A DNA stretch of 64,000 nt from Meira nashicola. Its lineage: Eukaryota > Basidiomycota > Exobasidiomycetes > Exobasidiales > Brachybasidiaceae. The position numbers and the translations under genes are program-made. The stretch covers positions 6,386,013 to 6,450,012 of the forward strand of contig BCJU01000001.1 in assembly GCA_001600355.1 (NCBI GenBank). Direction: 5' to 3'. Below the pieces are notes generated by a model. It was not told the origin of the DNA, searched no databases, and was given only the letters and a program-made list of their open reading frames with translations. Of this stretch, positions 38,201-48,134 are shown piece by piece (the stretch's first letter is position 1; each line of letters begins with the position of its first letter).

Positions 38201-38604
38201 TTGGCAATGGTGGTCCGATTGAAAATCCGATCGGAAGTGCTAGAAGTAGCGGCGTTGGCTTGAGACCAGGTCCAACGGATTGGCTTGATGATATGATCTT
38301 ACCTTTGGAGCGTAAAACATCCCATGGCAGTCAATTTTCTACGCAATCCGGCAATGCTATGTCTAGCGTGCGCATAGCACCTGCTACCAATAAACAAAGC
38401 AGATTTGCTCTCTGGCGCAATTCATCTTACTCTAAAGAACAAGGAAATGATCTCAATCAGACTCAAGATAATTCTTCCTCTGTGTCTAATGATCAGGATG
38501 CTACTTCTACCACTTCAAGTGGAACAAATCAAGCGCAGGATAAACCAAAGCGTGCTTCATTCTTATGGTCCAGAAAGAATGAGAATAGTTCCATCAATGA
38601 ATAA
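35260..38604 (+). CDS. Unknown large membrane-anchored coiled-coil protein
   Basis: 1114 residues. Two hydrophobic segments lie near the N-terminus (about 25-45 and 78-110). A long Lys/Glu-rich coiled coil spans ~360-530 (QAEAIAEAQTQLDQVRIASE onward). A Tyr/Gln/His/Met-rich region (~535-620) and a long Ser-rich, phosphosite-like C-terminus follow, with KRRSLSIFPKLSLNPGAKSF and RSSGVGLRPGPTDWLDDMIL as the most conserved-looking blocks. No catalytic motif is visible. The layout suggests an ER or organelle tether or scaffold, but I do not recognise the family. Start at atgTCTATCG after caaa; single exon. Confidence 0.75.
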   Translation: MSIEQQISHSSGSNDSEEDGPSEMTLVMYSLFMAVSSVIFGGLSLWHASEDNIPITGSSTIDIFLARFVKIAKNARRLTIFCIGLIIEIDPQTLVWLASMLCLVVLLAFATNPSDDSFRSFLTDLALREHLHHFRQDAIDSSNKSFSIAEDSNDIQNLTKREVDRSLPHVHPFTNRISVSLRTPAYRRRDYGLLSTVTVSEQDHVGMIQSRRFIGIFGKWWTGGVMQHRLSGLNSDKAKEPAWGILNMQSRNISQQQDDEDSSRSPNTSLNARLDDSVPSDQNVEKASTGRRRKHGNKAKSSHSPLQATMTKDASTSYDSKMVEEPLAGEITMPSSPTLNGELELSKTDGERKHSIVDASQAEAIAEAQTQLDQVRIASESARQSLQTQLDEMRTRKKDEDATRLDVKGRMKTLDEHKRQAEGTRREAERRLKAAKGLKELLENKIQTRSEEIAGLRKREAASQNKAEESGRRKTEKIADLRREIEKKREEEVSVDNELNLLNSKLEKIQQQLLEEEGNLQAAREMASERANHYDYSSNPSQMYAGPEFYGPQQPLHAYTHQYDQLGQTHMTGQGQIDASHNAPYYDLMMQQGSSMHQNETMHEPPLQWSGNAHNHSTGPIAPQARSLAHMAAMMDDDAELGVLDDVFDPTILASGQRNQEDSLANARFSPFSYDSNNITSGGVPMASIDSLSRSRMSSITPISPFSSDLLPSNLFQNADEDERHIGILPGTRSERIEAALNRFGLDNSDTSDVEIVQDENVEKEEKSSLGRKRSSSSGGRSWWGGRQRSKERVLGDGIAPMSELKSVDSNTEGAKKDEVPTAEAASLRSETSEGSSAGKRRSLSIFPKLSLNPGAKSFRGSLRRNNSQQQEKDAEAEDRISASTPKDERMIQQTWNSSLSHLQNTRQDFDSVKRAFESDRPVRMSSELPNRSSHDWDPRPSAAIGARWPSQLADTIHDPMRTSSDSLTHVLRNSQKRQQFGNGGPIENPIGSARSSGVGLRPGPTDWLDDMILPLERKTSHGSQFSTQSGNAMSSVRIAPATNKQSRFALWRNSSYSKEQGNDLNQTQDNSSSVSNDQDATSTTSSGTNQAQDKPKRASFLWSRKNENSSINE

Positions 38605-38803
38605 ATCGCATATTCTGTAAAAATCTCTTTTATCTTTTGATGTACACCTCAAATCTTATCTTTGTTCTATCACTTGATCACTGCAACCCATATTCATGGC
38701 ACATCTATAAATCCAAAATTATAATTTGGGGGGATTTAAGAGAATCGCTTACATTGTACAATTGAAATAATAATCATTGTAGCTCTTATATTGAGTCTAC
38801 TTT

Positions 38804-40837
38804 TCATGCCGTTGTGGCTGCAGCACCATTGGGTTGTGGTCCTGCTGCTGCAACTACGGCAGCACTGGCACGAGGAGCGCCCCATGCTCCCTTAGCAACA
38901 CCACCACCGGTACGGCCTTGTTGACCAGTTCTAGAAGATTTGTTGCCATCTGCATTCTGCGAAGCATTTCCTGCAGCTGCTGCAGCGGCGGCGGCGGCTG
39001 CGTGTGCGGCTTGTGCTTTTTCATCTACAATCGGTAGAGGTTTTGATTTGATGTGTTGTAATGTTTGATGCATTCGAACGCCTTGACGTAAGAACCATTC
39101 GCCATACTTTCTTCCAACGCGTGATTCAGCAATGTGAACCATATCTGTATCGATTACGAAATCCAAATCGCTTGTGTTTACGACTTCACCCTCCAATAAA
39201 CCACCATCGTTCCATTTAACACTTCTGCTACTTGCTTTAGCAACCATTAATTCTTCCACTAGATCTTCTTGATTAACTTCGAGAAAATTAGCCAATTTAT
39301 CGGTTCCCAAAGTTGTGTATAAGCGTAGGAAAGATCGAATATTGGCATTGGAAAGTTGCGATTTCACGTCAGATAAGAAAATACGAACTTGGTGTTGTGC
39401 GGGATCGGGAATTGGTGAAGTGTAAAATACACGCAAGGCTTCGTCATCATGGTATGGAGGTCCATTTCCAGTGATAAATTTGGGACAGGCGTACAAGAAC
39501 AGCTCTTCAAATGCTGCTAACCCTTCTTCACCTCCTTTGCTCATTTTACCAAATTGTTCGCCATACTTGTCGCGCATTGCTGTTTGAACATTTTCGTCCA
39601 ATCGAGTTGGGCACAAGGCACAAACGATTGCCAAAAGAGCATACATTCGGTCGCCCGTCTTTGCGATTTGATCGTATTGCCAACTGCGTGTGTGATACTG
39701 TCTTAATCGCATGATGAATACGAGAATATGTGAGAGGCATCGAATAGCGTCCGGGTAACGACGTAACATAATGTATGCAAATGCAACGTAATAGTAACAT
39801 GTGACGTGGCATGCTGTGACACGATTTAGAGATGGTAAACCACTACCACTTGAAGCAGAGCCTGCTGCGACGGTAGATTGTGCCTTTTTGTGCAAATCGA
39901 TTGTGTCGAGCATCTTCAAAGCCAAAGTGTAATCGCCCATGAGAACATGAACACGCAATAGACCGATTATGCTAAAGTATCCCAATTGCTTGTATAATGA
40001 TCTCGAACCAAATTCTCCGGCCACCTCATCTGGGTCTTCACCTTCATGTGCAGCTTGCAATTGTTCAACGATACGACTCTTTTGAATCAAGCTGTACAAA
40101 ACATTCAAAACACTGTAGCTGCTCCAAACACCACCATCTTGCAAGAGCAAAAGTTCATCTTCTGATTTGGCTGAAACACGGTTACGCCATTGTGAGTAGC
40201 TTTGGAATTGGTAGATGAATTCATCAATGATATCCCAAAGCCATTGTGAAGGCAATTCGAGTGGAACAGGTCCTTCACTGTTGAGAACAAAGTTGAAAAA
40301 GTCGCAGTAATTGTCGTAGCTGTGGAATCGATCTTCACCGTCAGGCGAGAGACGAGAATAGACGTGACGGTACCATAATTCGCGATAGAGTGTTAAGAAT
40401 TTTTGATCGTCTTCGACTAGTGGAGCAATGACTTCTGCTTCAGGCCATTCGGTACGTTGATAAAACTTTTCCGTCAATCTGTTCCAGCTGGCTTCGTAGG
40501 CGGTAGTGATTTCTGCTAGGTTGCCATTATTGACAGCTTGACGGAAAAGGACGATATATTTACGCACTGCATCAGGAATTGCAGCTAAAGCTTGTGCTGC
40601 TGCTTGTTGAGCGGCTGCTGCTGCTACTTGTTGTTGTACCTGTGATTCTGCCAATGCACTCTCGTCCATAAATCCGCTGTTGGCATATGCATCTGGAATA
40701 CCCAAATCTACATCTCCATCATCACCGATGAATTCATCATCGTCTACGTCTTGACCAAAGAAGGCGGCTTGTTGACGTTGAGGTGCTTCACCCCGTTGAG
40801 CAGTTGTATAATTTTGCGCCTGAACACGTTCTGCCAT
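38804..40837 (-). CDS. Translation initiation factor 3 subunit L (eIF3l)
   Basis: 677 residues from the ATG at 40837 (MAERVQAQ); four upstream codons open only from TTG. An acidic/Gln/Ala-rich N-terminus is followed by family blocks VRKYIVLFRQAVNNGNL, LTLYRELWYRHVYSRLSPD and YDNYCDFFNFVLNSEGPV. A PCI-like C-terminus has LRLYTTLGTDKLANFLEV and LDFVIDTDMVHIAESR. eIF3l is a scaffold subunit of the 43S-binding eIF3 complex. Tail residues are Ala/Gly-rich. Subunit L is absent from budding yeast, consistent with a basidiomycete. Confidence 0.92.
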   Translation of the reverse strand: MAERVQAQNYTTAQRGEAPQRQQAAFFGQDVDDDEFIGDDGDVDLGIPDAYANSGFMDESALAESQVQQQVAAAAAQQAAAQALAAIPDAVRKYIVLFRQAVNNGNLAEITTAYEASWNRLTEKFYQRTEWPEAEVIAPLVEDDQKFLTLYRELWYRHVYSRLSPDGEDRFHSYDNYCDFFNFVLNSEGPVPLELPSQWLWDIIDEFIYQFQSYSQWRNRVSAKSEDELLLLQDGGVWSSYSVLNVLYSLIQKSRIVEQLQAAHEGEDPDEVAGEFGSRSLYKQLGYFSIIGLLRVHVLMGDYTLALKMLDTIDLHKKAQSTVAAGSASSGSGLPSLNRVTACHVTCYYYVAFAYIMLRRYPDAIRCLSHILVFIMRLRQYHTRSWQYDQIAKTGDRMYALLAIVCALCPTRLDENVQTAMRDKYGEQFGKMSKGGEEGLAAFEELFLYACPKFITGNGPPYHDDEALRVFYTSPIPDPAQHQVRIFLSDVKSQLSNANIRSFLRLYTTLGTDKLANFLEVNQEDLVEELMVAKASSRSVKWNDGGLLEGEVVNTSDLDFVIDTDMVHIAESRVGRKYGEWFLRQGVRMHQTLQHIKSKPLPIVDEKAQAAHAAAAAAAAAAGNASQNADGNKSSRTGQQGRTGGGVAKGAWGAPRASAAVVAAAGPQPNGAAATTA

Positions 40838-41281
40838 ATTGTGTTTCAAAGGATGATGGCTTGCAATGTGATCGTGATGACCAGGTGCTTCTTCCCTGTA
40901 CTTTTATGAGAAACGCGCGCAGCTTGAACTTTCTTCTTGCACATATTCTGAATACACAAGCAGAGCGTACTCCGCGGGTGCACGTGAGGGCAATCTCTAA
41001 TGAACATCTCCAGGGCGTGAAATTGGTCCATGCGTGCGCTAAAGACGGGGTTTGTGTACAAATATGCCTATAATTAAAGCGGACATGCAGCATTACTCTA
41101 AAAGCATCACTCCCCACTTTGTTTTCGCATCACTTGTCATAATCATCATCGTTGCGGCGGTAGAGCTTATAGAAGGGGATAGATAGGCAACTTTAACATC
41201 ATCAAATTAAACGAATTCAATGGTGATTGCTACTATGCTTTGTTGTAGGCGTATCCAACAAGCGTTGTTCTGTTGATCATC
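40838..41281. other. Divergent promoter region eIF3l / SIN1
   Basis: 444 bp, no supportable gene; overlapping short frames on both strands have no domain signal. Confidence 0.45.
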
Positions 41282-44200
41282 ATGTCACTCTTAACCGATA
41301 AAGATTATTTAATCCTTTCTTTACGATTGGCCTATTTACGCAGAGTTGACGATCATGCAGGACCTCGAGTGATCACTGTTCCGGATATTGTCAATTTGCC
41401 CAATAAATCTCAAAAATTGCAACAGCAAAATGTGTCTGAATCATTACGGACTCAGAGATCATTCACCGATCTTGATCAAATAATATCTGCCTCTACGGGT
41501 ATTGCTGGCGATGTAAACAAAAATGAAATACAAGAAGATGAATCTGTTCATTCCATCATACCACCCTATCCCAAAGATTCTCTCGTTGTCATTGCAGGTT
41601 TAAATGACGCTCGCAAACATCCTGAATTGACAACGCTTCATTCGCCTAAATTTACTGCAGAGACTTTGCAATCGGTAGGTAGACAAGGTGATGATCCATT
41701 CTTGGTCGATTCAAGCGGTGCAATGAATGGAAACGGGGAATTACGTGATGCGAATCGCAATCGTGCTGCTTCTCTCGGGGCCGGTGGATTGAAGCATACG
41801 ACCACAATTTATGGACCTGGAAGGACAGGTGCACTGGGAATGAGAGTAACAGGAAGGCGGAATGTAAGCATCGAAGGAAGGAGACGAAAGAATCTTCGTG
41901 AAGGGAATGAAGGAGGGCAAGTATTGGGGGATGAAAAGCTTGGTATACATAGACAGAAGAAGGATAGCTCGCTGCGTACGCCATCTGGAGAATCTACCAA
42001 TTTTGAAAAGTCAAGCAGGGGACGTTTATCAGATCATTCTTCAACTTCAACAGCCGTAGATGGAACGCCAAGCGATCGCAGTTCATTCCTTTCAAATCAA
42101 ATGCAAATCCCTCAAGTTGCTGTTCAACCGTCTTCTCATGATATGGATGAAAAGGGAAATAATATGGTTCGTAGAGCTTCTACGATGCTAAGGCCATCCA
42201 AATCTCCAGAGCTATCATCCAAGCAATCTGAAACAAGTCTCAGTCATATTAAATCTCGTAATCGCAGTAGCAGTCAGCCACATAGGCCCGGTCTTCCTAG
42301 CAATTTGTCCGTGCTTTCTGTCTCACAAAGTGAACATGGCATGCCGACGCAATCTTCAAGCAAGATATCTAACGAACGCAGAATTACAATGCCAGGAGGT
42401 TTCGAAGAGTTGAACACAGCAGTTGAATCGCAGCAGGCTTCCATCGGATCTCCCTCTACCTCGATCAACAGGTTCGCTCCCCCTCCTCGGCCAACGCGAA
42501 GAGCAAGAAAGTCAATTTCTGAACAATCCAGCCATTCTGCTTCTGCGGTACCCACGTCCACTAATGAAGATCCAGATCATCAAATTGATGGCCGTCAAAG
42601 AAGTCAATCGGAAGCAATTATGCCAGGATCAATGCCGCCTTCTAGACCATTCTTATCGACTTTACAAAATACGGAGACCCAAGAGATAGAACACAACCTT
42701 CCCAGAGAGGCGAGTACTACCACACTTGGTTCAGCGTTGTATATGGGTCGAACGCAAAGTGAATCGACGATATTCTCGCTGGCCTCACCCCGTATCACTC
42801 GACAGCGCGGGCTTTCAAATAGGTCACTTCAGAGTGACGGATCTCTGCGATCGGTTGAAGCAGTTGCAAATATTGACAGGCAGCACTCAACAACGTCAGC
42901 GTTTGCACCGGTTGCTGAACATCCTGAAACACATTTGCATTCTGATAAAGATGAGCCATCTGAGTCATCTGCGCAAAAAGTGGATGGATTAGATGTATCA
43001 AATCAAGAACCGAGTGCTTATCTCTTATCCCCATTCAATGGAAGAGAAAAGGTGAATGAAGAACTTGGATTGTTTGCTGATGGTTCACCAAATGGGCTCG
43101 CTTCTCCTTTAGGTAACAGCGGACAAACTTCATCACAACAACCAATTGCTCCTATTGCAACCGTGCTTGCTTTAGATCAAGGCTATGCATCGGTTGACTT
43201 AACCCCTGGTCTTTCTTCTGCAGGAGGAGAAAGTGAAGGAATTATTCGAAGAAGCGAAAAGTCTTTACAACCTAAAGCTGCAGATTTGACAAGCCGAACA
43301 CCTTCGCCATTCGTAAAGACGAATCCTGCGACGCTTAAGAAACAATTTGACAATCGAACCAAAAGTTCAGCACTTACAGCTTTACTGAGCACACGCAGTG
43401 AATGTCCTGATAATCCGTTTAATCAAAAGTACAAGAATGTGGCTGGCAGTAGTGTGTCTGCAGGTGGAAGTGCAGTAATTGAAGTGTTTTTCCCTTTTAC
43501 TCACGCATCAAATGCACCTTCGAGATCGATGAAACCTTCCAGTGGAGCGTTGGCTGTAAACGTAGATACGAAATCTATGCGATTAAGCGTACGCAAAGAT
43601 GCAACTATGGAAGAATTGATCGGATACGGATTATACTGTTACGTTGAAGAAGGCTGGCTTCCTACGTTGGAAAGCACACTAGCACAGGATGCTACTGAAG
43701 AACAAAGGGAGATTCGATTGAGTACGGTTGCATGGACGTTGCGTTTGGTTGAAGATGGTGAAGTGGATGATGATTATCCTGCTTTGGATCGTTCTCTCAC
43801 AGTTGGCAAGTTTGGAGCGGATGAATTGGCAATTTGTGAAGCAACACCAGCGCAAATCAAACAAAATCAATCTGCTTCTGCTTTATTGGAGAGGCGAGTT
43901 TCACGTCAAAGACAACAATCGACAGGATTGCAATCACTTCAGCCTCCTACAGGTGTAACAGGTACCAAGCAACCAGTTATGACACCTTCGCAAGTTCAAA
44001 GTACAACGGGAGACGTTCAAGATGCTTCCATGTTGACTGTACAGGCTACGCCAATGTTCCCAACATCCCTTCTGGGCCTTCGAAGGGACGGAGGCGGAGA
44101 AATTTCCGGATCGTTTGGGCCAGCAACGAGCCCCAATCTTACCAATCACGGACCTCCGATCTTTTTGCGTATTCTCGTTACACCTAATAAGGATGTACGA

Positions 44201-44848
44201 TATAAAACTACGCTTCAAGTCACCAACGATCGATATTTGGCCGATGTTTTGGAAACGATTTGTAAGAGACGTGATTTGGGATCGCCAGAAAAATGGGCAT
44301 TAGTGGTGCCGGAGAAAGATATCGTTGTTCCACTTGATCGGACAGTAGAAAGTTTACAGGGAAATTATGATTTAGCATTAGTACGAAGACAAGATTTAGG
44401 TCTTCAACATTCGGGAGCATTTACTACTCAAAGCACGAATCCGAATGCATCTATCTTTAAACGAATCTCACAACCTGAACCACGCTATCAAGCAGCGGCA
44501 AAAGAGATTGCATCCGTATACAAATCCTACACTGTCAATCGAAGAATGCCAACATTCTTGGGAAGACATGAACGTACCCTTACCATCGATGGCGATTGGT
44601 TACATATCATTCCTACAGAAACACGCGCATTTCAAACGCACACTACTACAACTTCCTATCCTATACCATCTATTGTTAGTTGTACGCAATCACGTTTACC
44701 TTCTTCTTTCAAGGTGATCGTAATGCGAGAGAATGATCAAAAACGTTACGATTTCGAAGCAGAAAATTCAAAGATTGCATCAGAGATTGTTCAAGAAATC
44801 AATGCGTTGCTGCGAAGCACACAGGGTTCTGCATCTGTTCGCAAATGA
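41282..44848 (+). CDS. TORC2 subunit Sin1/Avo1
   Basis: 1188 residues from the ATG at 41282 (MSLLTDKDYLIL). It has the N-terminal Sin1 segment and a long Ser-rich disordered region (~150-690). The CRIM domain (~695-870) has CPDNPFNQKYKNVAG and IEVFFPFT. A Ras-binding-like domain (~958-1035) has IFLRILVTPNKDVRYKTTL, and a C-terminal PH domain (~1077-1184) has RHERTLTIDGDWLHIIP. Sin1 is the TORC2 component that recruits AGC kinase substrates at the plasma membrane. Single exon. Confidence 0.92.
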   Translation: MSLLTDKDYLILSLRLAYLRRVDDHAGPRVITVPDIVNLPNKSQKLQQQNVSESLRTQRSFTDLDQIISASTGIAGDVNKNEIQEDESVHSIIPPYPKDSLVVIAGLNDARKHPELTTLHSPKFTAETLQSVGRQGDDPFLVDSSGAMNGNGELRDANRNRAASLGAGGLKHTTTIYGPGRTGALGMRVTGRRNVSIEGRRRKNLREGNEGGQVLGDEKLGIHRQKKDSSLRTPSGESTNFEKSSRGRLSDHSSTSTAVDGTPSDRSSFLSNQMQIPQVAVQPSSHDMDEKGNNMVRRASTMLRPSKSPELSSKQSETSLSHIKSRNRSSSQPHRPGLPSNLSVLSVSQSEHGMPTQSSSKISNERRITMPGGFEELNTAVESQQASIGSPSTSINRFAPPPRPTRRARKSISEQSSHSASAVPTSTNEDPDHQIDGRQRSQSEAIMPGSMPPSRPFLSTLQNTETQEIEHNLPREASTTTLGSALYMGRTQSESTIFSLASPRITRQRGLSNRSLQSDGSLRSVEAVANIDRQHSTTSAFAPVAEHPETHLHSDKDEPSESSAQKVDGLDVSNQEPSAYLLSPFNGREKVNEELGLFADGSPNGLASPLGNSGQTSSQQPIAPIATVLALDQGYASVDLTPGLSSAGGESEGIIRRSEKSLQPKAADLTSRTPSPFVKTNPATLKKQFDNRTKSSALTALLSTRSECPDNPFNQKYKNVAGSSVSAGGSAVIEVFFPFTHASNAPSRSMKPSSGALAVNVDTKSMRLSVRKDATMEELIGYGLYCYVEEGWLPTLESTLAQDATEEQREIRLSTVAWTLRLVEDGEVDDDYPALDRSLTVGKFGADELAICEATPAQIKQNQSASALLERRVSRQRQQSTGLQSLQPPTGVTGTKQPVMTPSQVQSTTGDVQDASMLTVQATPMFPTSLLGLRRDGGGEISGSFGPATSPNLTNHGPPIFLRILVTPNKDVRYKTTLQVTNDRYLADVLETICKRRDLGSPEKWALVVPEKDIVVPLDRTVESLQGNYDLALVRRQDLGLQHSGAFTTQSTNPNASIFKRISQPEPRYQAAAKEIASVYKSYTVNRRMPTFLGRHERTLTIDGDWLHIIPTETRAFQTHTTTTSYPIPSIVSCTQSRLPSSFKVIVMRENDQKRYDFEAENSKIASEIVQEINALLRSTQGSASVRK

Positions 44849-44954
44849 TCCTTCCCAAAAAACACACATACCACACTGTATTATATTACGCAATCTATCA
44901 TACGCAGATTTGACTCATGAAATCCTATTGCAGGAGTGTGTGTGTGTGTAAAGT

Positions 44955-45638
44955 CTAAGTTGTGAACTTTCTGTTCTCGTTAGGTCCAAAGAGATCATTT
45001 CTGATCTCGGGTAACATCTTCTCTTCCAAGATCCGTAAACGTTCATCAAGTGTCTGATTGATGTGAATTCTGTCTTGATATCCAGAAAGAGTTACACCAC
45101 CATGACAATCCTTGCTTAAACCATCCTTGACTTCAATCTTTGTCTGACGACCGCTCTTTTCTGTGTATTGTTTAGATGCTGATTCTGCTGCTTTTTGTGC
45201 TAATTGAACGTCAGTTGATCTAGCTGTAACGATTACCTTTTCTTCCATAAGTTGCAATAAACCTTGCAAAATCAAACCTTGCAATAATTCTTCATATTTT
45301 GATTGATCTTTTGTAAGTTCGTTTAAACGATCACGAGCGCCATCGAATAACTTTTGTAAATGTTGTTCGCGTGTTTGCAAAAGTTCTAATCTAGATTTAT
45401 TTGTTTGTTCGGATTTTGCAATCTTTTGAGAAGTGATTGCTTGTTTTTTCTTTTTTTCATATTGATTTTCAATTGAAATTGCTTCTTGACGAACAATTTT
45501 TGCTTTTTCAATCGCGAATTCTTCATCTGCTTTTACTTGAATCTCTCTAGCTTTTTCCATCGCTTCTTGTTTGATAAAAGATACCATCTTTTTCATCTCG
45601 GATAAAACTTCTTCATCATTTAAAGGACGTGAAGACAT
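44955..45638 (-). CDS. VMA4: V-type ATPase subunit E
   Basis: 227 residues from the ATG at 45638 (MSSRPLNDEEVLSEMKKM). It has the N-terminal stalk helix typical of subunit E (SFIKQEAMEKAREIQVKADE, FAIEKAKIVRQE) and a C-terminal globular part with GGVTLSGYQDRIHINQTLDE and LPEIRNDLFG. It is a peripheral stalk component of the vacuolar proton pump. The frame extends upstream to 45698 without a better start. Convergent with SIN1. Confidence 0.94.
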   Translation of the reverse strand: MSSRPLNDEEVLSEMKKMVSFIKQEAMEKAREIQVKADEEFAIEKAKIVRQEAISIENQYEKKKKQAITSQKIAKSEQTNKSRLELLQTREQHLQKLFDGARDRLNELTKDQSKYEELLQGLILQGLLQLMEEKVIVTARSTDVQLAQKAAESASKQYTEKSGRQTKIEVKDGLSKDCHGGVTLSGYQDRIHINQTLDERLRILEEKMLPEIRNDLFGPNENRKFTT

Positions 45639-46715
45639 CTTGGGCAGATCAGAGTTGTGTGCTTTTTGAGGAAATGGATGATAACGAGTAGAAAACAAAT
45701 GAGATCAAAGTCCGAAAAGAGATCAAAATGGTTAGCACGCTAGGGCGCTGACTGCACCAAGTTTATCCCATAAGTTTGAGCTGTAGACAGACAGGAGAAA
45801 CGCGCAGGCGCAAGCTTCGAATTGGATAAAAGTGGCTGGTGCGTGTTAGGCTTTGTTCCTCTTTCTACATCACTGCCTTTTACCCCTTTCCCGCTCAATA
45901 GCTCTAGATTCAGTGAAAGATTAAGTAAGCACTAGTACCCAAATTCAACCGCAAAATGGGTAAAATGCTCAGCGCAGCGCCCGCATGACAAGGTAGGTTA
46001 TTCTTGGCCAAAAATGTTCACTGGCTGAAATAATAATAGAATGGCAATTTGTCAACAGAAAGAGTTCGAAGAAGATACAATATCAACACTTATTGCAGTT
46101 CTGCTTGATGTGCTTATATAATCACTACTTCCTTTTCACAGAATGAAATCTCCACAAAAGCAAATTGATACGCAACCCTGAATTCGGTGATCTAACCTAG
46201 TCTGTGTATGTATATAATGTGTTCCCAGGCCAAAAAATACCAGTGTGTTTCATACGTCTACCTTGAGCTTTTTTAGGGCATACGCCCTCTTTCCTAGAAT
46301 AGTATAAACGCGTGTATAAAGTGAAAATTACCCGACGATTACTCCACTATACATACACCTTTTGCGGCGGGCTTATTGCTCGGTCGAGAAAGGAGAATAC
46401 AATAGGTGGAATGCAAGTACTCTTTTTTTCATTTAATTTTCACCGAACCTTAGTTCTTAAGGATGCATATAGTGCAGCCATCAGGCACTAAAACGCTGAA
46501 CTTTAGTACAACTTTTGGCTTTCAACATGAAGAAACAAGAAAAAATGGTATGGGGGATAAATGGATGGATGGATGCATGGGGTAACGATACTGATCACAC
46601 GCTTTTGAAAAGGAAAGACAAAAACAGATCTTCATTCAAAGGAGTCTGATCTATTCTGCTATTTTGTCCTTCTACCATCATCTTCTCCTAGTCATCAAAC
46701 CTTACTCATACAAAA
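45639..46715. other. Divergent promoter region VMA4 / SDR
   Basis: About 1.1 kb, AT-rich, no supportable gene or RNA. A tggatggatggatgcatgg short repeat lies near 46561. Confidence 0.45.
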
Positions 46716-47981
46716 ATGGCATCCAACGGAAAAGCTACAAACGGTAATGCTCAAACGACACCAAATCGTCAGCCTAGCAAGCCAGATTTGAAATTTCGTG
46801 AACCTTTTACTTGGGATTTAACGTATGCATTTTTATGTAGGACAGCATTTCACCCATTAGCATTATTGGTTTATCCTGCTTTGGTGTATTTGTTAGATAA
46901 ACGTTCTTCAGGAACGCCAAGCATTTATCCTTCTCCTTCTTTCACTCTTTTGAGAGAATTACTTTCACCTTCTTCTACAAATTCATACAAATGGATCGGA
47001 CGTTTATTTTGGTTCACATTGATTAAAAACATAAACAATGCTTTGACAAGATACGCACGTAATCATGGTGAATGGAGACGTGATCGACCTGATTGGAAAA
47101 AGGACGTTGTTGTGATCACAGGTGGTGCAGCTGGTATCGGTAAAGCATGTGTTGAAGTATTATCTCATGAAAAGAGAGCAAAGGTGGCTGTCTTGGATTT
47201 GGGTGTTCCAACTTATGCTCCCGCTCCTGCAGGTGCTCCAGAAATTCTATACTTCAAAGTAGACGTTACCGATACTGCTGCTGTAAAGGAAGTTGCCGAT
47301 CAAATCAGAAAACGTTACGGTGAACCATCGATTTTGATCAATTGTGCCGGTATTGCATCTGGATCTACAATCTTTGATACTGAATTAAAAAATTTAGAAA
47401 AAGTTTGGAGAGTAAACACTTTGAGCAATTACGTAACCGCACAAGAATTCGTACCTCATATGGTTAAACAAAATCACGGTCACATTCTCACAGTTGCAAG
47501 TAGTGCAAGTTATATGTGTTTACCTCAAATGGGTGAATATGCAACTTCAAAATCAGCAGCTTTAGCGTTCCATGAAGTTTTACATGGTGAATTAAAAGCA
47601 CGTTATTTCGCACCAAAAGTACGAGCTTCAATTTGTTGTCCAACAAAAGTTAGAACATCTTTGGGAGATGGAATGGAAGATCATAATATGCCTTTCTTAA
47701 CGCCGAATTTGATGCCAATTCAAGTTGGTCGTGCGATGGTAAATGCACTCGATTCAGGTTTAAGTCATTATATCATCATGCCTCAATTCATGCGAATTTT
47801 GCCTTGGATGCGTTCTGTGCCGGATTGGATTAAACGTATCGTTCAAATTCTAGGTCATACAGATAGCACTGTTAATAATGCATCCCTTGGACGTGCTTTG
47901 AAGAACGGATATGGATCCGATTGGACTGATGATTTGAAAGCGAGTCGTGAAAAGGTTCTCAAAAGTCTCTCCGGCAAATAA
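46716..47981 (+). CDS. Membrane-associated short-chain dehydrogenase/reductase (retinol-dehydrogenase-like)
   Basis: 421 residues. An N-terminal hydrophobic region (FLCRTAFHPLALLVYPALVYLL, ~36-57) precedes a Rossmann core with VVVITGGAAGIGKACVEVL (cofactor glycines), NCAG, a catalytic Ser in TVASSASYM, and Y275-x3-K279 in GEYATSKSA. The layout resembles the SDR16C/retinol-dehydrogenase group of ER or lipid-droplet oxidoreductases. The substrate cannot be told. Single exon, good start context (caaaaATGGC). Confidence 0.88.
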   Translation: MASNGKATNGNAQTTPNRQPSKPDLKFREPFTWDLTYAFLCRTAFHPLALLVYPALVYLLDKRSSGTPSIYPSPSFTLLRELLSPSSTNSYKWIGRLFWFTLIKNINNALTRYARNHGEWRRDRPDWKKDVVVITGGAAGIGKACVEVLSHEKRAKVAVLDLGVPTYAPAPAGAPEILYFKVDVTDTAAVKEVADQIRKRYGEPSILINCAGIASGSTIFDTELKNLEKVWRVNTLSNYVTAQEFVPHMVKQNHGHILTVASSASYMCLPQMGEYATSKSAALAFHEVLHGELKARYFAPKVRASICCPTKVRTSLGDGMEDHNMPFLTPNLMPIQVGRAMVNALDSGLSHYIIMPQFMRILPWMRSVPDWIKRIVQILGHTDSTVNNASLGRALKNGYGSDWTDDLKASREKVLKSLSGK

Positions 47982-48134
47982 ACCAAAATATGTCATCATA
48001 TCTCCTCTCATACTTTACTACTGTTGCAATAATCCCGTTTTTAATTTGCTATGTGCTAATCAATAAAAGAATGTCATCGTCATTTAATAATCCTCACGTG
48101 TGCCTGATAGTGTACATTGCGACAGATAAGCCAT

